A stretch of 64,000 nucleotides of DNA, taken from positions 248,001-312,000 of the forward strand of contig BCKK01000006.1 in the NCBI GenBank assembly GCA_001600615.1, given 5' to 3'. Below are positions 10,857-21,963 of the stretch, piece by piece (position 1 is the first letter of the stretch; every line of letters begins with the position of its first letter). Source of the DNA: Dioszegia crocea (lineage: Eukaryota > Basidiomycota > Tremellomycetes > Tremellales > Bulleribasidiaceae). Under the pieces are notes generated by a model, which made no database searches, had not been told where the DNA came from, and saw only the letters and a program-made list of their open reading frames with translations. Both the position numbers and the translations under genes were made by a program.

Positions 10857-12888
10857 CTAACCCAGAACTACCGTTAGCGATGAGATATAATACACTCACT
10901 CATAGGTTCATTACGCTGAAACTCGTCACCCGTCGTCCGCTCAAACGCCTTTGTGGCAAAGTACCTACACATCAGCTTTGCACAAAATATTGCTCACCTG
11001 ACATCCGCATCGGTATCCTCTTGGAGCTTCTTCAAAGCTGGGACGATCCGCCTGCCGACAATCTCCTGACCTTCTGGACTACCCGCCAAGACTCCAGCGA
11101 GGGTTTCGAGACACTTTGCAACGTTAAACCTGATGTTGGGGATGGGGTCGGAGGCGAGCTGGAGCGCAGCATCGAGAACGGTATCGCGGATAATTTGAAC
11201 ATTCAAACTTGGTGCCATGGTCTATTGTCAGCTAGGCCAGACATCCACTCACAGTGATGGCGAAGATGGTGGTCATTCTGTAGAGATAGTTTGGGTGTTC
11301 GCCCATGGCCAAAACTTTAGGGATAATTGTCGTCCTTGCCCAATCCACACCAAAGACATCAGTCAATCGCTTGAGGTTGATGGTGGCAGCTTCGCGGATG
11401 CTGAAGACGGTGTCGCCCAACCAAGACATGCAGAGGGTGCCGAGTTTGTCGTCAAAGAATCCGACGCCGAGCTGGGTGGCAAGCAAGGGGATGTATTCGA
11501 TGATGGCCTGTCGCACTCGCCACTGTTTGTCCTCTGCGAGCTCCATGATTGCCGGGAGAAGCGCTTGAGATAGTCGGTCAATGCCAATGACTTGGGTCAG
11601 CTAGAACAAGGCCCAACTCACCATTGTTGACCTGCTCAAGCTTGCTGATGAGGTTCAGGCGGACCTCGGAGAAGTCGTCCTTGAGTAGAGCGAGGAACAT
11701 GGGGAGGAGGTGCTGGACGGTGGCTTCGGCACCGAGCAGAGGCGCGAGGCCTGAGATTTGGGTAGCTAGCGCCGCTCGGACGTGCTGACTTGAGTCGGTG
11801 GACAGGTCGGTGATGCAGGGGAGGAAACGCGCGAGAATGATTTCTCGGTCAACGAGTTTGGCAAAGCCTGAAATTAGCCAAGCCCACACTTCTACTCACC
11901 TGGAATTTGGCCCGCTCCAGCCGTCCGCACTTCCGCCTCGTTATCCTTGAGCAAACCGACAAACGCGCCGACGAGCTCTTCCCTCACAATACCCTCTCCA
12001 ACCGCCTCAGCCAGCGACACAAATTCGTTCGCAACCATATACCGCACCCGCCAACTTTTATCAGTCACGCTGACCCTGAGAGCATCGAGCAAGTGATCCC
12101 TTGTCTCCGCTGCAGTCATATTCTGAGCCAAAGCGATCAGATCGGGGATTGTCAACAGCCGGACCGAGTCCTGGTCGTCGGCGGCGAGTTTGCGGTAGAG
12201 GGGGATAATCTCGGAAAGGAGGATATTGTGTTGGCCATTGACTTGCGCAGCGGCTTTGGCAAGGGGCTACTGTCAGCTGTGTCAAACACTCAACTCACGC
12301 CTAGAGCCTTCGCAGCGGCCCGCCTGACCATAGGCGTATCATCTGCCACTAGCGTAGCAAACATACGCCGCATTTCAGTCTGTGTCTCTGGCGCGGCGGT
12401 AGGGTATGGCGCGGCAAATAAAGCGCAAGCCGATGTACGCGAGGTAAACCAGTCACCTTGGCACAATCGGCGGAGAAGGGGGAGAAAGTGTTGGTCCAGC
12501 TGAGGAGCAGAGAGGAGGACGGTGATTTTGGAGATACTCTCAGCGGCCTAAAGTCAGCTATGCCCAACAGTTGACCTACTTTATCCCTGACTAGAGTCTC
12601 TTCAACCGCCGCAAGATTTTCCAAAGGCCCGAGAATACACCAGGCGTGTTCCTTCCCGCCAACATATTCTGCAAACCCGCCCAACTCTTCAGCGAGAACC
12701 AACAGAACCTCATCCTCATCGTCCAATTGATCCTGGAGGAAAGGGATCAATTCGTCTCGCGTGCGCTGAGGTCCGAGGGCGAGGGCGATGGTCGACAATC
12801 GGCGAATGGAAGAAAGTCGCAGAACGACATCCTCCGATTTGAGCTCGTCCATGAGCAGATGGATTGGGTGGTGTGCAGTGTCCGACAT
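10857..12888 (-). CDS. TPD3: PP2A scaffold (A) subunit, HEAT-repeat protein
   Basis: Eight exons (12580-12888, 12299-12547, 11900-12266, 11622-11867, 11253-11590, 10998-11221, 10900-10964, 10857-10867) encode 602 residues, the usual size of PP2A A subunits. The protein is a continuous array of about 15 HEAT repeats, with recurring patterns such as [37 protein letters not shown] and [16 protein letters not shown] that are hallmarks of this family. It holds the PP2A catalytic and B subunits together. The N-terminal [19 protein letters not shown] matches the family start. The last intron (10868-10899) is inferred; if it is retained, translation ends at 10874 with a different six-residue-longer tail. 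Tail-to-head neighbour of SSE1, 174 nt apart. Confidence 0.93.
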
Positions 12889-13062
12889 GGTATATAGGTG
12901 TTATAGGTATGTGATGGATAGTCTATAGTCGTTGACTGCATCACAAAGGAGACGCGCATTGGCGGCGTTCACCGGGATTTGCATGAGTGGCGCGGAAATT
13001 CCAGATTCCACCACTAGCTGCAAGTATCTATCGCATATCTATCCCGTGCTTCTACGATACAT

Positions 13063-15590
13063 CTAGTCAACGTCCATCTCCTCGATCTTGGGTCCTCCAT
13101 CATCAGCCTCAACATCCATCTCATCTTCCTTCTTCTCTTCCTTCTTTTCCTCCTTGGGCACCTCGGTGGTCTTCGCCCTGGGCTTGGGTCGGTTGATGAT
13201 TGCGGCACAAGTGTACTGAACATCCTCCTTCCTCTTCAACATCTCAGCCGAAAGAATGATAGGCTTGACGTTCTTGGCCTTTTCGCCTTGGCGGTAGAGT
13301 CCGTCGTCCAGCCATTGAGCGGTAGTGGCGCATTTTTCAAGCTGGACGTCAGCGCTGTCTTGCTTGACAAACGTACCACTTTTTCAACATCCTCTTTGGG
13401 TAGGTGGCTGTACTTCTCGTCGCCAGACTGAGCAGCCTGCGCAGCAGAGAGGTAGGTGTTGAGTACCTCCCTGAGCTCAGAAGCCGCCTTGGGTCTGTCC
13501 TCGCTCTCCTTCCATCGAAGCAAGATAGGATCGCCCATCACCTTGAGCTTGTCGAGACGCTCGACGTATTGTGACTTGGTCGCGTCCTCGCCCTCCTCGG
13601 TGTACAGCCAGTCCTCAGCCTCCTGCAGACCAGCAAGCAGAGCAGTCTTCTCGGACTCCTGGACGTAGATGGCGTATCGGCCGTCAAGCTTGCTTCGGTT
13701 GTCGTAGACGTATTCCTCAAGCGCGTTTTTACGGTCCTACAGATTAGCCCAGCCTGAAATATTGCTCACCTCAGTCTCCATGACGAGCTTGTCATCTGCG
13801 GCCATCTTGCCCTCCTTCTCCGTCATGTCGTCCACAAGCTTCTTGTCCACGGCGGCGTATTGGCCAACGACGGAGCAATCTCCCTTACGCTGGAGCTTCT
13901 TGACCATCTTCTTCTCCTCGGTCTGAGCATCTCCCTCGCCAGTAGTCACAGTCTTCTCCTCCTCAATCTCCTCGACAATGTACGCGCCCTCGAAACTGAG
14001 CACACCGTGCAGGTTCAATCTCGTCTTGACCTTTACGCAGGCAAGCTCGCCCGAAGCCGGTACATCGACATTTTTGATGGTGAATTTGCCAATCCAGGGG
14101 TTGGTGCCCTTGGGAAGGTTGGCGGGTTCGGCGTACTGCGCCTCGAGCTCGAAAGGACCCTGACGGTGGAAAGTGAGGACTTTGGTAGAAGGGATGGGGT
14201 TGCCGGAAGGGAAAACGACAAGTTCAGTGTCCTCGTCGGGGTTGCCGGCCTCCTTCTCCCAGCTGACTTTTATGGGGTAGGTGGCAATGTCGTGAACGGC
14301 GAATTCACGAACTCGGAACACAGGGGAGAGGGAGGCGCAGGCAAAGGTGGCACCACGCGCGATGGCCTCGTCCTGGTTAAGAGTGAAACCGAGGGTCTTG
14401 CCGTTGAAGAAGGACTGGATCCGCTCCTTGATGGCGGGGATTCGGGTGGAACCACCGACAAGCTCGACAGCGTCGATCTGGTCGACAGTCAAACCCGCCT
14501 TGGCCAACGCCTCCTTGATCGGGTCCTGTACTCGGGCGAGCAGGAACTCGGTCAACTTCTCAAACTCCTCCCTCTTCAACGATCCCACCGCGTCCACATC
14601 GTTCATCAAGCTCTCAACGTTGATGGGCGCCTCTCCGTTCGCCGACAACACCTTCTTCATCCGCTCGCACCCAGTGGTCAACCTGAACACCGCCTTGGGC
14701 GAGTTCATGACGTCGATCTTGTACTTTTTGTCAAACTCCTTGGCAAAGTGCTGGACAAGAGCATAGTCAAAGTCACGACCACCAAAGTGACGGTCGTAAG
14801 CTGTTGACTTGACGTTCAACTGGCCCTTGGAGAAACCGACGACAGATACCGAGTAGTTGGAGTGACCGACATCAATGAAGCAGACGTGACGTTGCTCATC
14901 GGCGGACTCGGGGAGGTCGGATTTGGTGATACCGTAGCCGAGGGCTACCGCGGTGGTGTCGTTGATCAGACGGAGGGGGTTAAGACCGGCAATGTTGGCG
15001 GCGTCAATCAGAGCGCGTCGCTGGATATCGGTGTACCATCCGGGGACGGCAATGACGACATCCGAGACGGCCTGCTTGAGCTCGGCAGCAGCAATGTCTC
15101 TAAGACGGCCGAGGTAGGAAGCGACAAGCTGGGTGAAGGTGAAGGTGTTGGGCTCGCCAAGGTAGTTGACCTAGAGTTAGAATAGCCTGGCAAAGGGCTC
15201 ACCTTGACACCAATGGTACCGTTCACATCCACCAACTGGGCGTTGATGAACTTCTTCTCGTACTCCTCGACCTCGGGGTCTTGTAGAGAACGACCGATAA
15301 GTCGCTTCAGAGAGCCGACGGTGTTTTTGAAGTTGGAAGTCTCAGCGGTCTTGGCGGATTCACCAATGAAACGTTGACGGGGAGTGAAGGAGACAAGGGA
15401 GCTGATATCAGCCTAGCAGTATGAAAGGACTCACGGTGTAGCTCGGTTGGAGACTTCATTGACGATAATGTCAATACCTCTGTGACGGGCAACACCGATT
15501 TTGGAGTTCAAGTTTCCGAGATCGATACCGACGACGCTCTGAGGGGTTAGCTTGTGGACTGTGGGCAGTATGAGCTGTACCTACAGCCAT
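13063..15590 (-). CDS. SSE1: Hsp110-family chaperone / Hsp70 nucleotide exchange factor
   Basis: Six exons (15585-15590, 15435-15538, 15203-15401, 13770-15170, 13377-13736, 13063-13341) encode 782 residues. The first exon is only ATG GCT. The N-terminal actin-like ATPase fold begins [19 protein letters not shown], the Hsp110 variant of the Hsp70 motif, and contains [17 protein letters not shown]. An acidic beta-domain insert ([20 protein letters not shown]) and a long C-terminal helical region follow, ending in Lys/Glu-rich sequence with MDVEADDGG and MDVD. Hsp110 proteins act in the cytosol as exchange factors for Hsp70 and hold unfolded proteins. A heat-shock-element dyad lies 87-94 nt upstream of the start, fitting heat induction. 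Confidence 0.95.
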
Positions 15591-15676
15591 TTTGATATGT
15601 GTCTCTGGGGTAAGTGTGTAGAAAGGAGATGTCAAAGCTACCTATAAGTTGCGTGGAGGTCCCTTGCAACTTTTTC

Positions 15677-15684
15677 TTCTGGAA
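15677..15684. promoter_or_regulatory. Heat-shock element dyad upstream of SSE1
   Basis: TTC at 15677-15679 and GAA at 15682-15684 with a two-base gap form the TTCnnGAA dyad bound by Hsf1, inside CTTCTGGAAG. It is 87-94 nt upstream of the SSE1 ATG. Flanking units are imperfect, so it is a minimal site. Confidence 0.5.
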
Positions 15685-16004
15685 GGCTCGGTGTGGCCCC
15701 GTACGTAAGACGCCACTTTGATAAGCTTAGGCTGCTGACATGACGTGGATATTCTTCAGTCTCGGACGCGGATGTTTTCTATTGGTGACATTCGCCGCAA
15801 CGGGCAAGTATAGAGATGGCTGAGCATACCTCTCTGCGAACGCCGCAGTGCCTACAGAGACTGATCCTTGCATCTACCTTCATCTGACATCAATAGTTTC
15901 TCGAGCTGGCCTCACCTTGCAGTCTCTACGGCTTCGACAGTCACACTAGCAACTTCACACCGCAGCGCGGACCCTCAGCCCTCGACGGGTAAATTTCAAT
16001 CGCG

Positions 16005-17296
16005 ATGCTTTTCAACGCACTCACATTTTTGTCGCTCCTCCCTCTTCTGCTGGCAGCTCCTTCGCCAGCTCCCTACAACCCCTTCCCTCCGCCCAACCTC
16101 GGACCTCTGTCCGCCCCGCACATCTTTCACGGAAGATCCGGCTTGAGCCCCGAGCTGCTGGCTGCGTACAAGACCTCCCAGGTCTCCGGTACAACCCCAG
16201 CGCAACGGGTTTTGGATAGTGGGAGACATCACAAAAGGGGTGCTAGTACTCTGCACGAGCGCTCAGTGGGACAAGGGAGGCGGAGTAAAGTCAGGGTGGT
16301 CAAGCGTCAAGCAGCGACCTGCCGGCCAATCTCCTCGGCATCCTCGATGTCTGCGTCGTCCACCTCGGTATCTTCGACGCTGGCATCGACGACAATCTTT
16401 CAGACTGTGACCCCACCAGTTAAGACTCCGATATCGTCCTCGGGTGGAGTCCTGGTGCCGAGCACAGGACCGATCAATCCCTCAGCGAATGCCACTACGA
16501 GTGCTGCCTCCATGGCGAATCCCACGAACTCCCCCTCCCCATGGGCTCCCTCACCTTCAGCAAGCTCTGCCTCGCAAGCTTCTTCCTTGCTGGTCTCGTC
16601 TTCAGCATCGGTGTCTCCTTCATTGTCTTCCTCATCTTCCAGGACCGCCGCGATGTCGACCGCCTCGCCGGCCCCTTCATCCTCTTCTCAATCCCCTTCC
16701 CCCTCACCCTCTCCTTCGCCATCTCCCTCGCCGTCTCCAGCCCCAGTGACGCGAATCACGAATGATAGAAGTGGTACAGACGGACCCTTCTCAGGATGGG
16801 GAACATGGTACGATGTGGTAGGTAGTATTTCTTTCTTTGCCGACACAAGCTGATCATCAGGGCCTGGGCGCATGCGGGAAATGGGATACACCGGATCAGC
16901 CAATAGTTGCTATTTCAGCTGAATTGATGGACTCCTGGCCGGGGTAAGTGCTCTTAAATTTGCCCGTGCTTAAGCTGATGGACCAGATACGACGGGCAGA
17001 ATCCCAACAACCACCCCATGTGCGGAAAACACCTGCAGATCACCTGTAAGTCCTTCAACCACTACTCCGCATTGCAAGCTAATAATGGATTAGGGCGCGG
17101 AATTTCCACACTTGCCCGAGTGGCCGACCGGTGCCCAGGCTGTGCAGTACGCTCACTCGACATGTCCAAGGGGCTCTTTGAGCACTTTGCCACGCTAGAC
17201 GTGGGTCTGTTGGGGATGGACAGCTACACTGGAAACATCACATGGAGCTGGGTAGCGGGGCAGGGTGCGCTGCCGAGTCTGCCCTACACCCCTTAA
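16005..17296 (+). CDS. Secreted double-psi beta-barrel (RlpA/expansin-like) protein
   Basis: Four exons (16005-16817, 16861-16943, 16987-17045, 17094-17296) encode 385 residues. A signal peptide (MLFNALTFLSLLPLLLAAPSP) opens the protein. A Lys/Arg-rich pro-like stretch near residues 70-105 follows and then about 140 residues of Ser/Thr/Pro, likely O-glycosylated, including an (SP) run. The C-terminal 115 residues form the DPBB domain: GLGACGKWDT, HPMCGKHLQIT, VADRCPGC and LDMSKGLFEHFA are the conserved blocks with paired cysteines. Fungal members are small cell-wall or secreted proteins without known catalysis; expansin-like wall loosening is only a suggestion. The gene shares a 414-nt promoter region with SSE1. 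Confidence 0.85.
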
Positions 17297-17648
17297 TAGG
17301 TGGGGATGGCATGACCGATGTTCGATGCCCTTGATGGGCCGTCGAGGGGCTAGACCAAAATTACGGACTTTTCCCTCTTCTTGGACTTTTGTAGATAGCA
17401 TGGCGCTGGACCGCCCTAAGGATACATACACAATGCATATAATGGACAGATTGATGACAGCTCCATCCTCCATTTTCTTGCGTCTTTTCCTCAAGGACCG
17501 GGTAGCAAGGTTAAGCAATACAAGTGAATTCATGCTGATTCTCCTTGAGAAACCTTCAAAACGTTATATATAGATTCACCCTATCTTGACTGCTGATGTA
17601 CCCAATTGCGCCCCACAAAACATCCAAGTAGATACCCAAAGACGACCC
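17297..17648. other. Convergent intergenic region
   Basis: A 352-nt gap between two converging genes, expected to hold both 3' ends. Nothing else recognised. Confidence 0.5.
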
Positions 17649-19692
17649 TTATGCGACGAATCGGAAACCTGTTCATGTCAGTTTGAGTACGTCACTGTAG
17701 ATTACACAAAAACTCACCCTGTGCCTTGTCGTAAAACTCGTGAGTCTCGAGGTGGGTGCCAGCCATGGGCTTGCCTCCCTCATCGCGGTTCCTCCTCCTG
17801 TTCTCCATGCGGTAGTAGGATGTCATCGACAGGGCAATGATCAGACCGAAGCACTGGAAAGCAATGTTGACGATACAGCCCTTGGTGAAGGATGGTCCCT
17901 CGTTGGAAGGGAAGAGGAAGCTGGCGGCGAGTGATAGAGATTGACCGATTGAGTTACTGAGCAATCAGCGTATGATCTTCATTTGATGATATTTAACTTA
18001 CAGGTATCCCAAAGAGGTGGCTCGCTGCGACTCATTGGGGTTGTTGGCAGCCTGCCAAGAGATGATCAAGGGGATGTTGGTGTAACTGTCTGTCAGCGAA
18101 TGTGAGGTGATACATCAGAATGGACCTACCCAGCGGTAACAATACAGCAGCAGGCGAAGTATCGAGCTGAGTATTGAGACTGGGTAATGTTGGCAGCCTG
18201 ATGATCAGCTGGCGTCCTCATTCACGTCCTAGAGACAGGACTTACCGGGACAGCGAGCAGGATGGCCCATCCGATGATACCAATCATGAAGACAGACATA
18301 ACGGGGATACCACGAGACTGCTTGTAGTCGGAGAACGAGGTAAGGAGCAACATGAAGACGAGGGCCACAGCGTAGGGGGGAACAGTGAAGAGTTGGGCCT
18401 GGACAGTCAGTACTTCGATCTGAATCTCAGTATAGAGAAACCTGCCTGAGCGTTGGTGTAACCGAAGCCTATAATCAGTTTCGGCTCTTTTTTGATTTTT
18501 TTTGAAGGGTGGGGGCTCACCCTTGATGATAGTTGGCAAGAAACCGCCCACTGAGGCTAACGTCAAATTCATACCAGGCTCTGTCAGCACGTCTATATCG
18601 ACCAGATAGGCATCAGAACTCACAAGAGTACCTGTTGAATCAGCTTTTGCCGAAAAAAAATGTCAAAATTTGGCATAAAACTCACATGACGGCAATAACG
18701 TAGACCTTCCAGTCAGTGACACAGCGCTTGACACCCTGCCAGTCGATACCGAGCTGCGACTCGACACCGGCAGAACGGTTGAGACGGGTGAGACATAGTG
18801 TTCGCTGGTCCTCAGTCAGGAAGCGCGATGTTTCGGGTCGGCCGGGCATGAAGAAGAGTGTAGCGATACCGAGGAGGACCGATGGGCATCCCTCGATGAG
18901 GAAGAGGATTCGCCATTGGACGATAGAAGAGCGTTGGATGGAAGAAACACCGAACGAGATCAGACCACCAAAGGCACCGGCAAGGGCACCGGCACTGATG
19001 AAAAGACCGACGCGCTTGGCGAGATCGCGCTTCGTGTACCATAGCGACAGGTGGAAGGCCATTGCTTGACCCTGTATGTCAGCTCGGCGCTGAGAATGCG
19101 GAAGGATAACTTACAAACATAGCTTCTCCAATACCGACGAAAAGACGGCAGACAAACAGACCGGCAGGGTTCATGGCGGCAGCCTGGCATGTGGCAGCCA
19201 CGGACCAGATGAGACATCCGATGGCGATGGTGGTACTGGGGTTGTATTGCTTGGCGAGAAGCGTACCGGGGATGGAGAAGACAATGTAAGTGATGAAGAA
19301 GCAGACAAGTGCTGGAAATCAGCTGTGCAAGTCGACCGCGACGTACCAATTGAATAGTTGTTGTCGCTACCATCAAGGACCTCAGCCTGAAGTCCCTGTA
19401 ACCGGGCGTTGGCCAAGTTACCTCTGTCCAAGTAGGCGGACAGATACAGCAAGACGGCAAAGGGTAGGATACCGGCGTCTAAAGTCAGCACAGAATCAGC
19501 AGCAGACATACCCAACTTCATCACTAATCTGCGCTCGGCCTTGGCGAGCTCGCTCTTGTGAGTGACGCCGGCCTCACTGTCGGCATAGCGGCTACTGCCC
19601 TTGTCACCTCCCTCGGTAGTGGGTGCCATGGAAAGGTTGTCGTCGCCGTGGACGGTGTTGGGCTTCTCGCTCATTGCTACGCGCTTAGACAT
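17649..19692 (-). CDS. MFS transporter, anion:cation symporter (Dal5/allantoate permease) family
   Basis: Twelve exons encode 520 residues: 19512-19692, 19347-19478, 19115-19311, 18686-19071, 18624-18631, 18521-18592, 18446-18468, 18246-18398, 18130-18197, 18002-18085, 17718-17956, 17649-17668. About 12 membrane segments are predicted by eye. Family markers include LLYLSAYLDRGNLANARLQG after helix 1, FVGIGEAMFGQAMAFHLS, and a long central loop PGRPETSRFLTEDQR. Dal5-type carriers import allantoate, nicotinate, biotin precursors or similar organic anions; the substrate here is unknown. Exon 5 is only 8 nt and is needed for frame. Intron 7 (18399-18445) needs a GC donor (CAG then GCAGGT). The acceptor of intron 5 (ATATAG at 18593-18595) is the least certain join. 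Confidence 0.88.
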
Positions 19693-20487
19693 GTTGAAGA
19701 ATTTTGATGACTGGGGTGAAAGGATCAGTAGTGCGTCCAATCCTGAAGATGCTATTGGACTTTATACCTTTCGCGGGTTCACTGCGGCTTAAGCTTCGGG
19801 GACTCCAACATGTTCGACAAGGTCCATAAGTCACAGGGAGGGATGATCGGGAAAAGCGGAATCCAGCCCAACGCCTCGACCCACTTCCAAAACCCGGGGT
19901 AAGGTTTTAAAATAGCCATACATGGTTCCGGGGGTTCTTTTAATATACCTCGGTGCCTATTTGTCGACCAGATCTATGAAGTATGCTTAAATGATCCTGT
20001 AGATCAGCCTCTGCCCCTGACAGCCACCCATTGCAAACCCTACCCTAGCTTTGTGAGATCTCACTATGGTCCAGTCCACCGGGCCGATCGGCGCCGTAGT
20101 GTCCATCCCCCTGAACCTGAGCGGTTGTCTACGGTGTCCGCTAGCTCTCACCCCTGCTGGCCCCCGATATAGCCGATGCGAGAGGTTCCGATTAGATATC
20201 GATAAGATCAACTGATTACATAGATCAAACGCGACGAGCGACGAGGTTCTGGAGGATCTCAATAGGGCTGCTGAAAGCACGGGCGAAGATGACGAAGTGG
20301 CGAGGGGCAACAGGACAATGTTTGTAGTTGGTAGTAGTGATCGTGGACACTTGACTCGGTTGATTAGCTTTTAAAGTATCATCTCATACGTAACAAGGAA
20401 TTAGTTAGATAAAATATATGCAAATGGAATATACGGCTCAGCTAATCCCCTGAAAGGTATGCATAACGCCCAACGCTACGTGATACC
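19693..20487. other. Intergenic region upstream of MFS gene
   Basis: About 795 nt between the MFS start and the GPI12 stop. It should contain the MFS promoter and GPI12 3' UTR. AT-rich near 20340-20460. No gene or repeat recognised. Confidence 0.45.
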
Positions 20488-21576
20488 TCAGACCACCAAT
20501 TGAAGATCGTTTGCCCACATCAACCCACTCGTCGCGAGCCACCCGTACCTATACCAGGTCATTTGCGACTTGTGTTCCCTCATCGCCCGAACGGTCCTTA
20601 GCCAGTCGAGACCGCTCGAGGTGAGAGAGAAATCTGGGGCGATGGTGGGGATGAAATCAAAGACGTCCATCCACTCCGACATGCCCTTGGAAAGTTGATA
20701 GTAGCCTCGGCGGAAGACAGGGTTGAGGGGACCAGAGTACTTCTTCAACATAGATGGGGTTATGAGGTGATAGAGCATGGCTGAGGAGGGATCGGCACGG
20801 AACGTCGAGAGTGAGGCGTGATTGGGATGTTGCGATATGCCATGCTTGTCAAAGGTGATGATCTGACATCAGCGTGGTTCCTCAAATGTTGTCCCAGGTA
20901 AACTTGAACTCTTCCTGCGCCCTTGACCCGACCAATCGCCCGATGTCCAGCCGCCGGCAGATCAAACACCCTTCGTCTCCGGTGACAGATTCCTCCTGGA
21001 TTTTCCTGGTATACAACCACTTGCACCAACGAGCATGTGGACCTCCAGACACTCACAATATCCGCAGGCTGCTTCTCCAAGTAGTCAGATACGACGCGCT
21101 GGATTGCTTTGCTATCCCACGTAATGTCCATGCTGTCGACAAAAGATCTAGTCGTCAGACAAGCTCTGAATTTCAGCTTACGATTCATTCAACACCCTGA
21201 CATTCTCCTGCTCAACACCCAATATATCGTAGCTCCGTTGCAGTTCCCCAATCCTAGTCACGCCCAAACCCTCCGCATCGCCCGTAGACAGACATAACCC
21301 CCTAACATCCCAGCCATGATTCTTGAGCCCCAATATTGTTGGCGCAAAGAACATCGCCTCGTCATCGGGATGAGCCGTGAGTATGAGTGCTGTCCTCCCA
21401 TCGCCCCTCGCATCCATATTGGCTCGTGGGGAGTGGTGGTACACCGGCCGAAGCTGATACTCGAGCGAGGGAGGGGGAATGATCATTGCAAGAAGCAGAG
21501 CCACGAAGCTCCACAGTATAGGGAGCGCCAGTGTAGCTTGAACATCCCAAGCTCTCTGGGAGCGTGACGAGGGCAT
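20488..21576 (-). CDS. GPI12: GlcNAc-PI de-N-acetylase (PIG-L family)
   Basis: Three exons (21182-21576, 21057-21147, 20488-20862) encode 286 residues. The enzyme removes the acetyl group from GlcNAc-phosphatidylinositol on the ER membrane, the second step of GPI-anchor synthesis. A single membrane helix lies at about residues 15-34. The metal-binding motif AHPDDE is at 68-73, followed by LGLKNHGWDVRGLCLSTG, MDITWDSKAIQRVV and ITFDKHGISQHPNH, all diagnostic for PIG-L. The start at 21576 gives a short N-terminal arm before the helix; an upstream in-frame ATG at 21711 would add 45 low-complexity residues. Intron 2 (20863-21056) is 194 nt, much longer than others here. Confidence 0.93.
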
Positions 21577-21963
21577 GGCGGGCTGTGTTGAGGATGATGG
21601 TGTAGATGATGGATGGTGGAGGAATTTTGATGAAAACCAGCGAGTGGAACGTGTGTGACTTTGCTTGAATTGGCTCGGCAGTGGCGGATCCGAGAACGGA
21701 GATCGCAACATCTCCGTCGCCACCCTGTTGCTTGACGGCCGTGCTACTGTAGGCTATACCCATGTACTTATGGCCGCAATCTACTCCTACACCCTGATAT
21801 CAAACGACAGGGCGTCCGGCAACCATCGCTGAGAACTCAACGCGGACATCGCTCGATAGGAATGCGCCCATAGAGGGTTTTCGAGTGTGGTATCGAGACT
21901 CGAGACTGGTGCATCGAACCATTTTGAAGCTTGATCTGAGTAGAGGGATTTGGCGCCACCAAG
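21577..21963. other. Divergent promoter region, GPI12 / Bqt4-like gene
   Basis: A 387-nt region between divergent starts. No TATA element or repeat recognised. Confidence 0.45.

Noticed and set aside
13860..14807. Long open frame antisense to SSE1
   Set aside because: It is the mirror of a strongly codon-biased gene; such antisense frames arise from codon bias and this one has no domain.
20874..21200. Plus-strand frame across GPI12 intron 2
   Set aside because: It mirrors the open minus-strand intron and exon and has no protein-like features.
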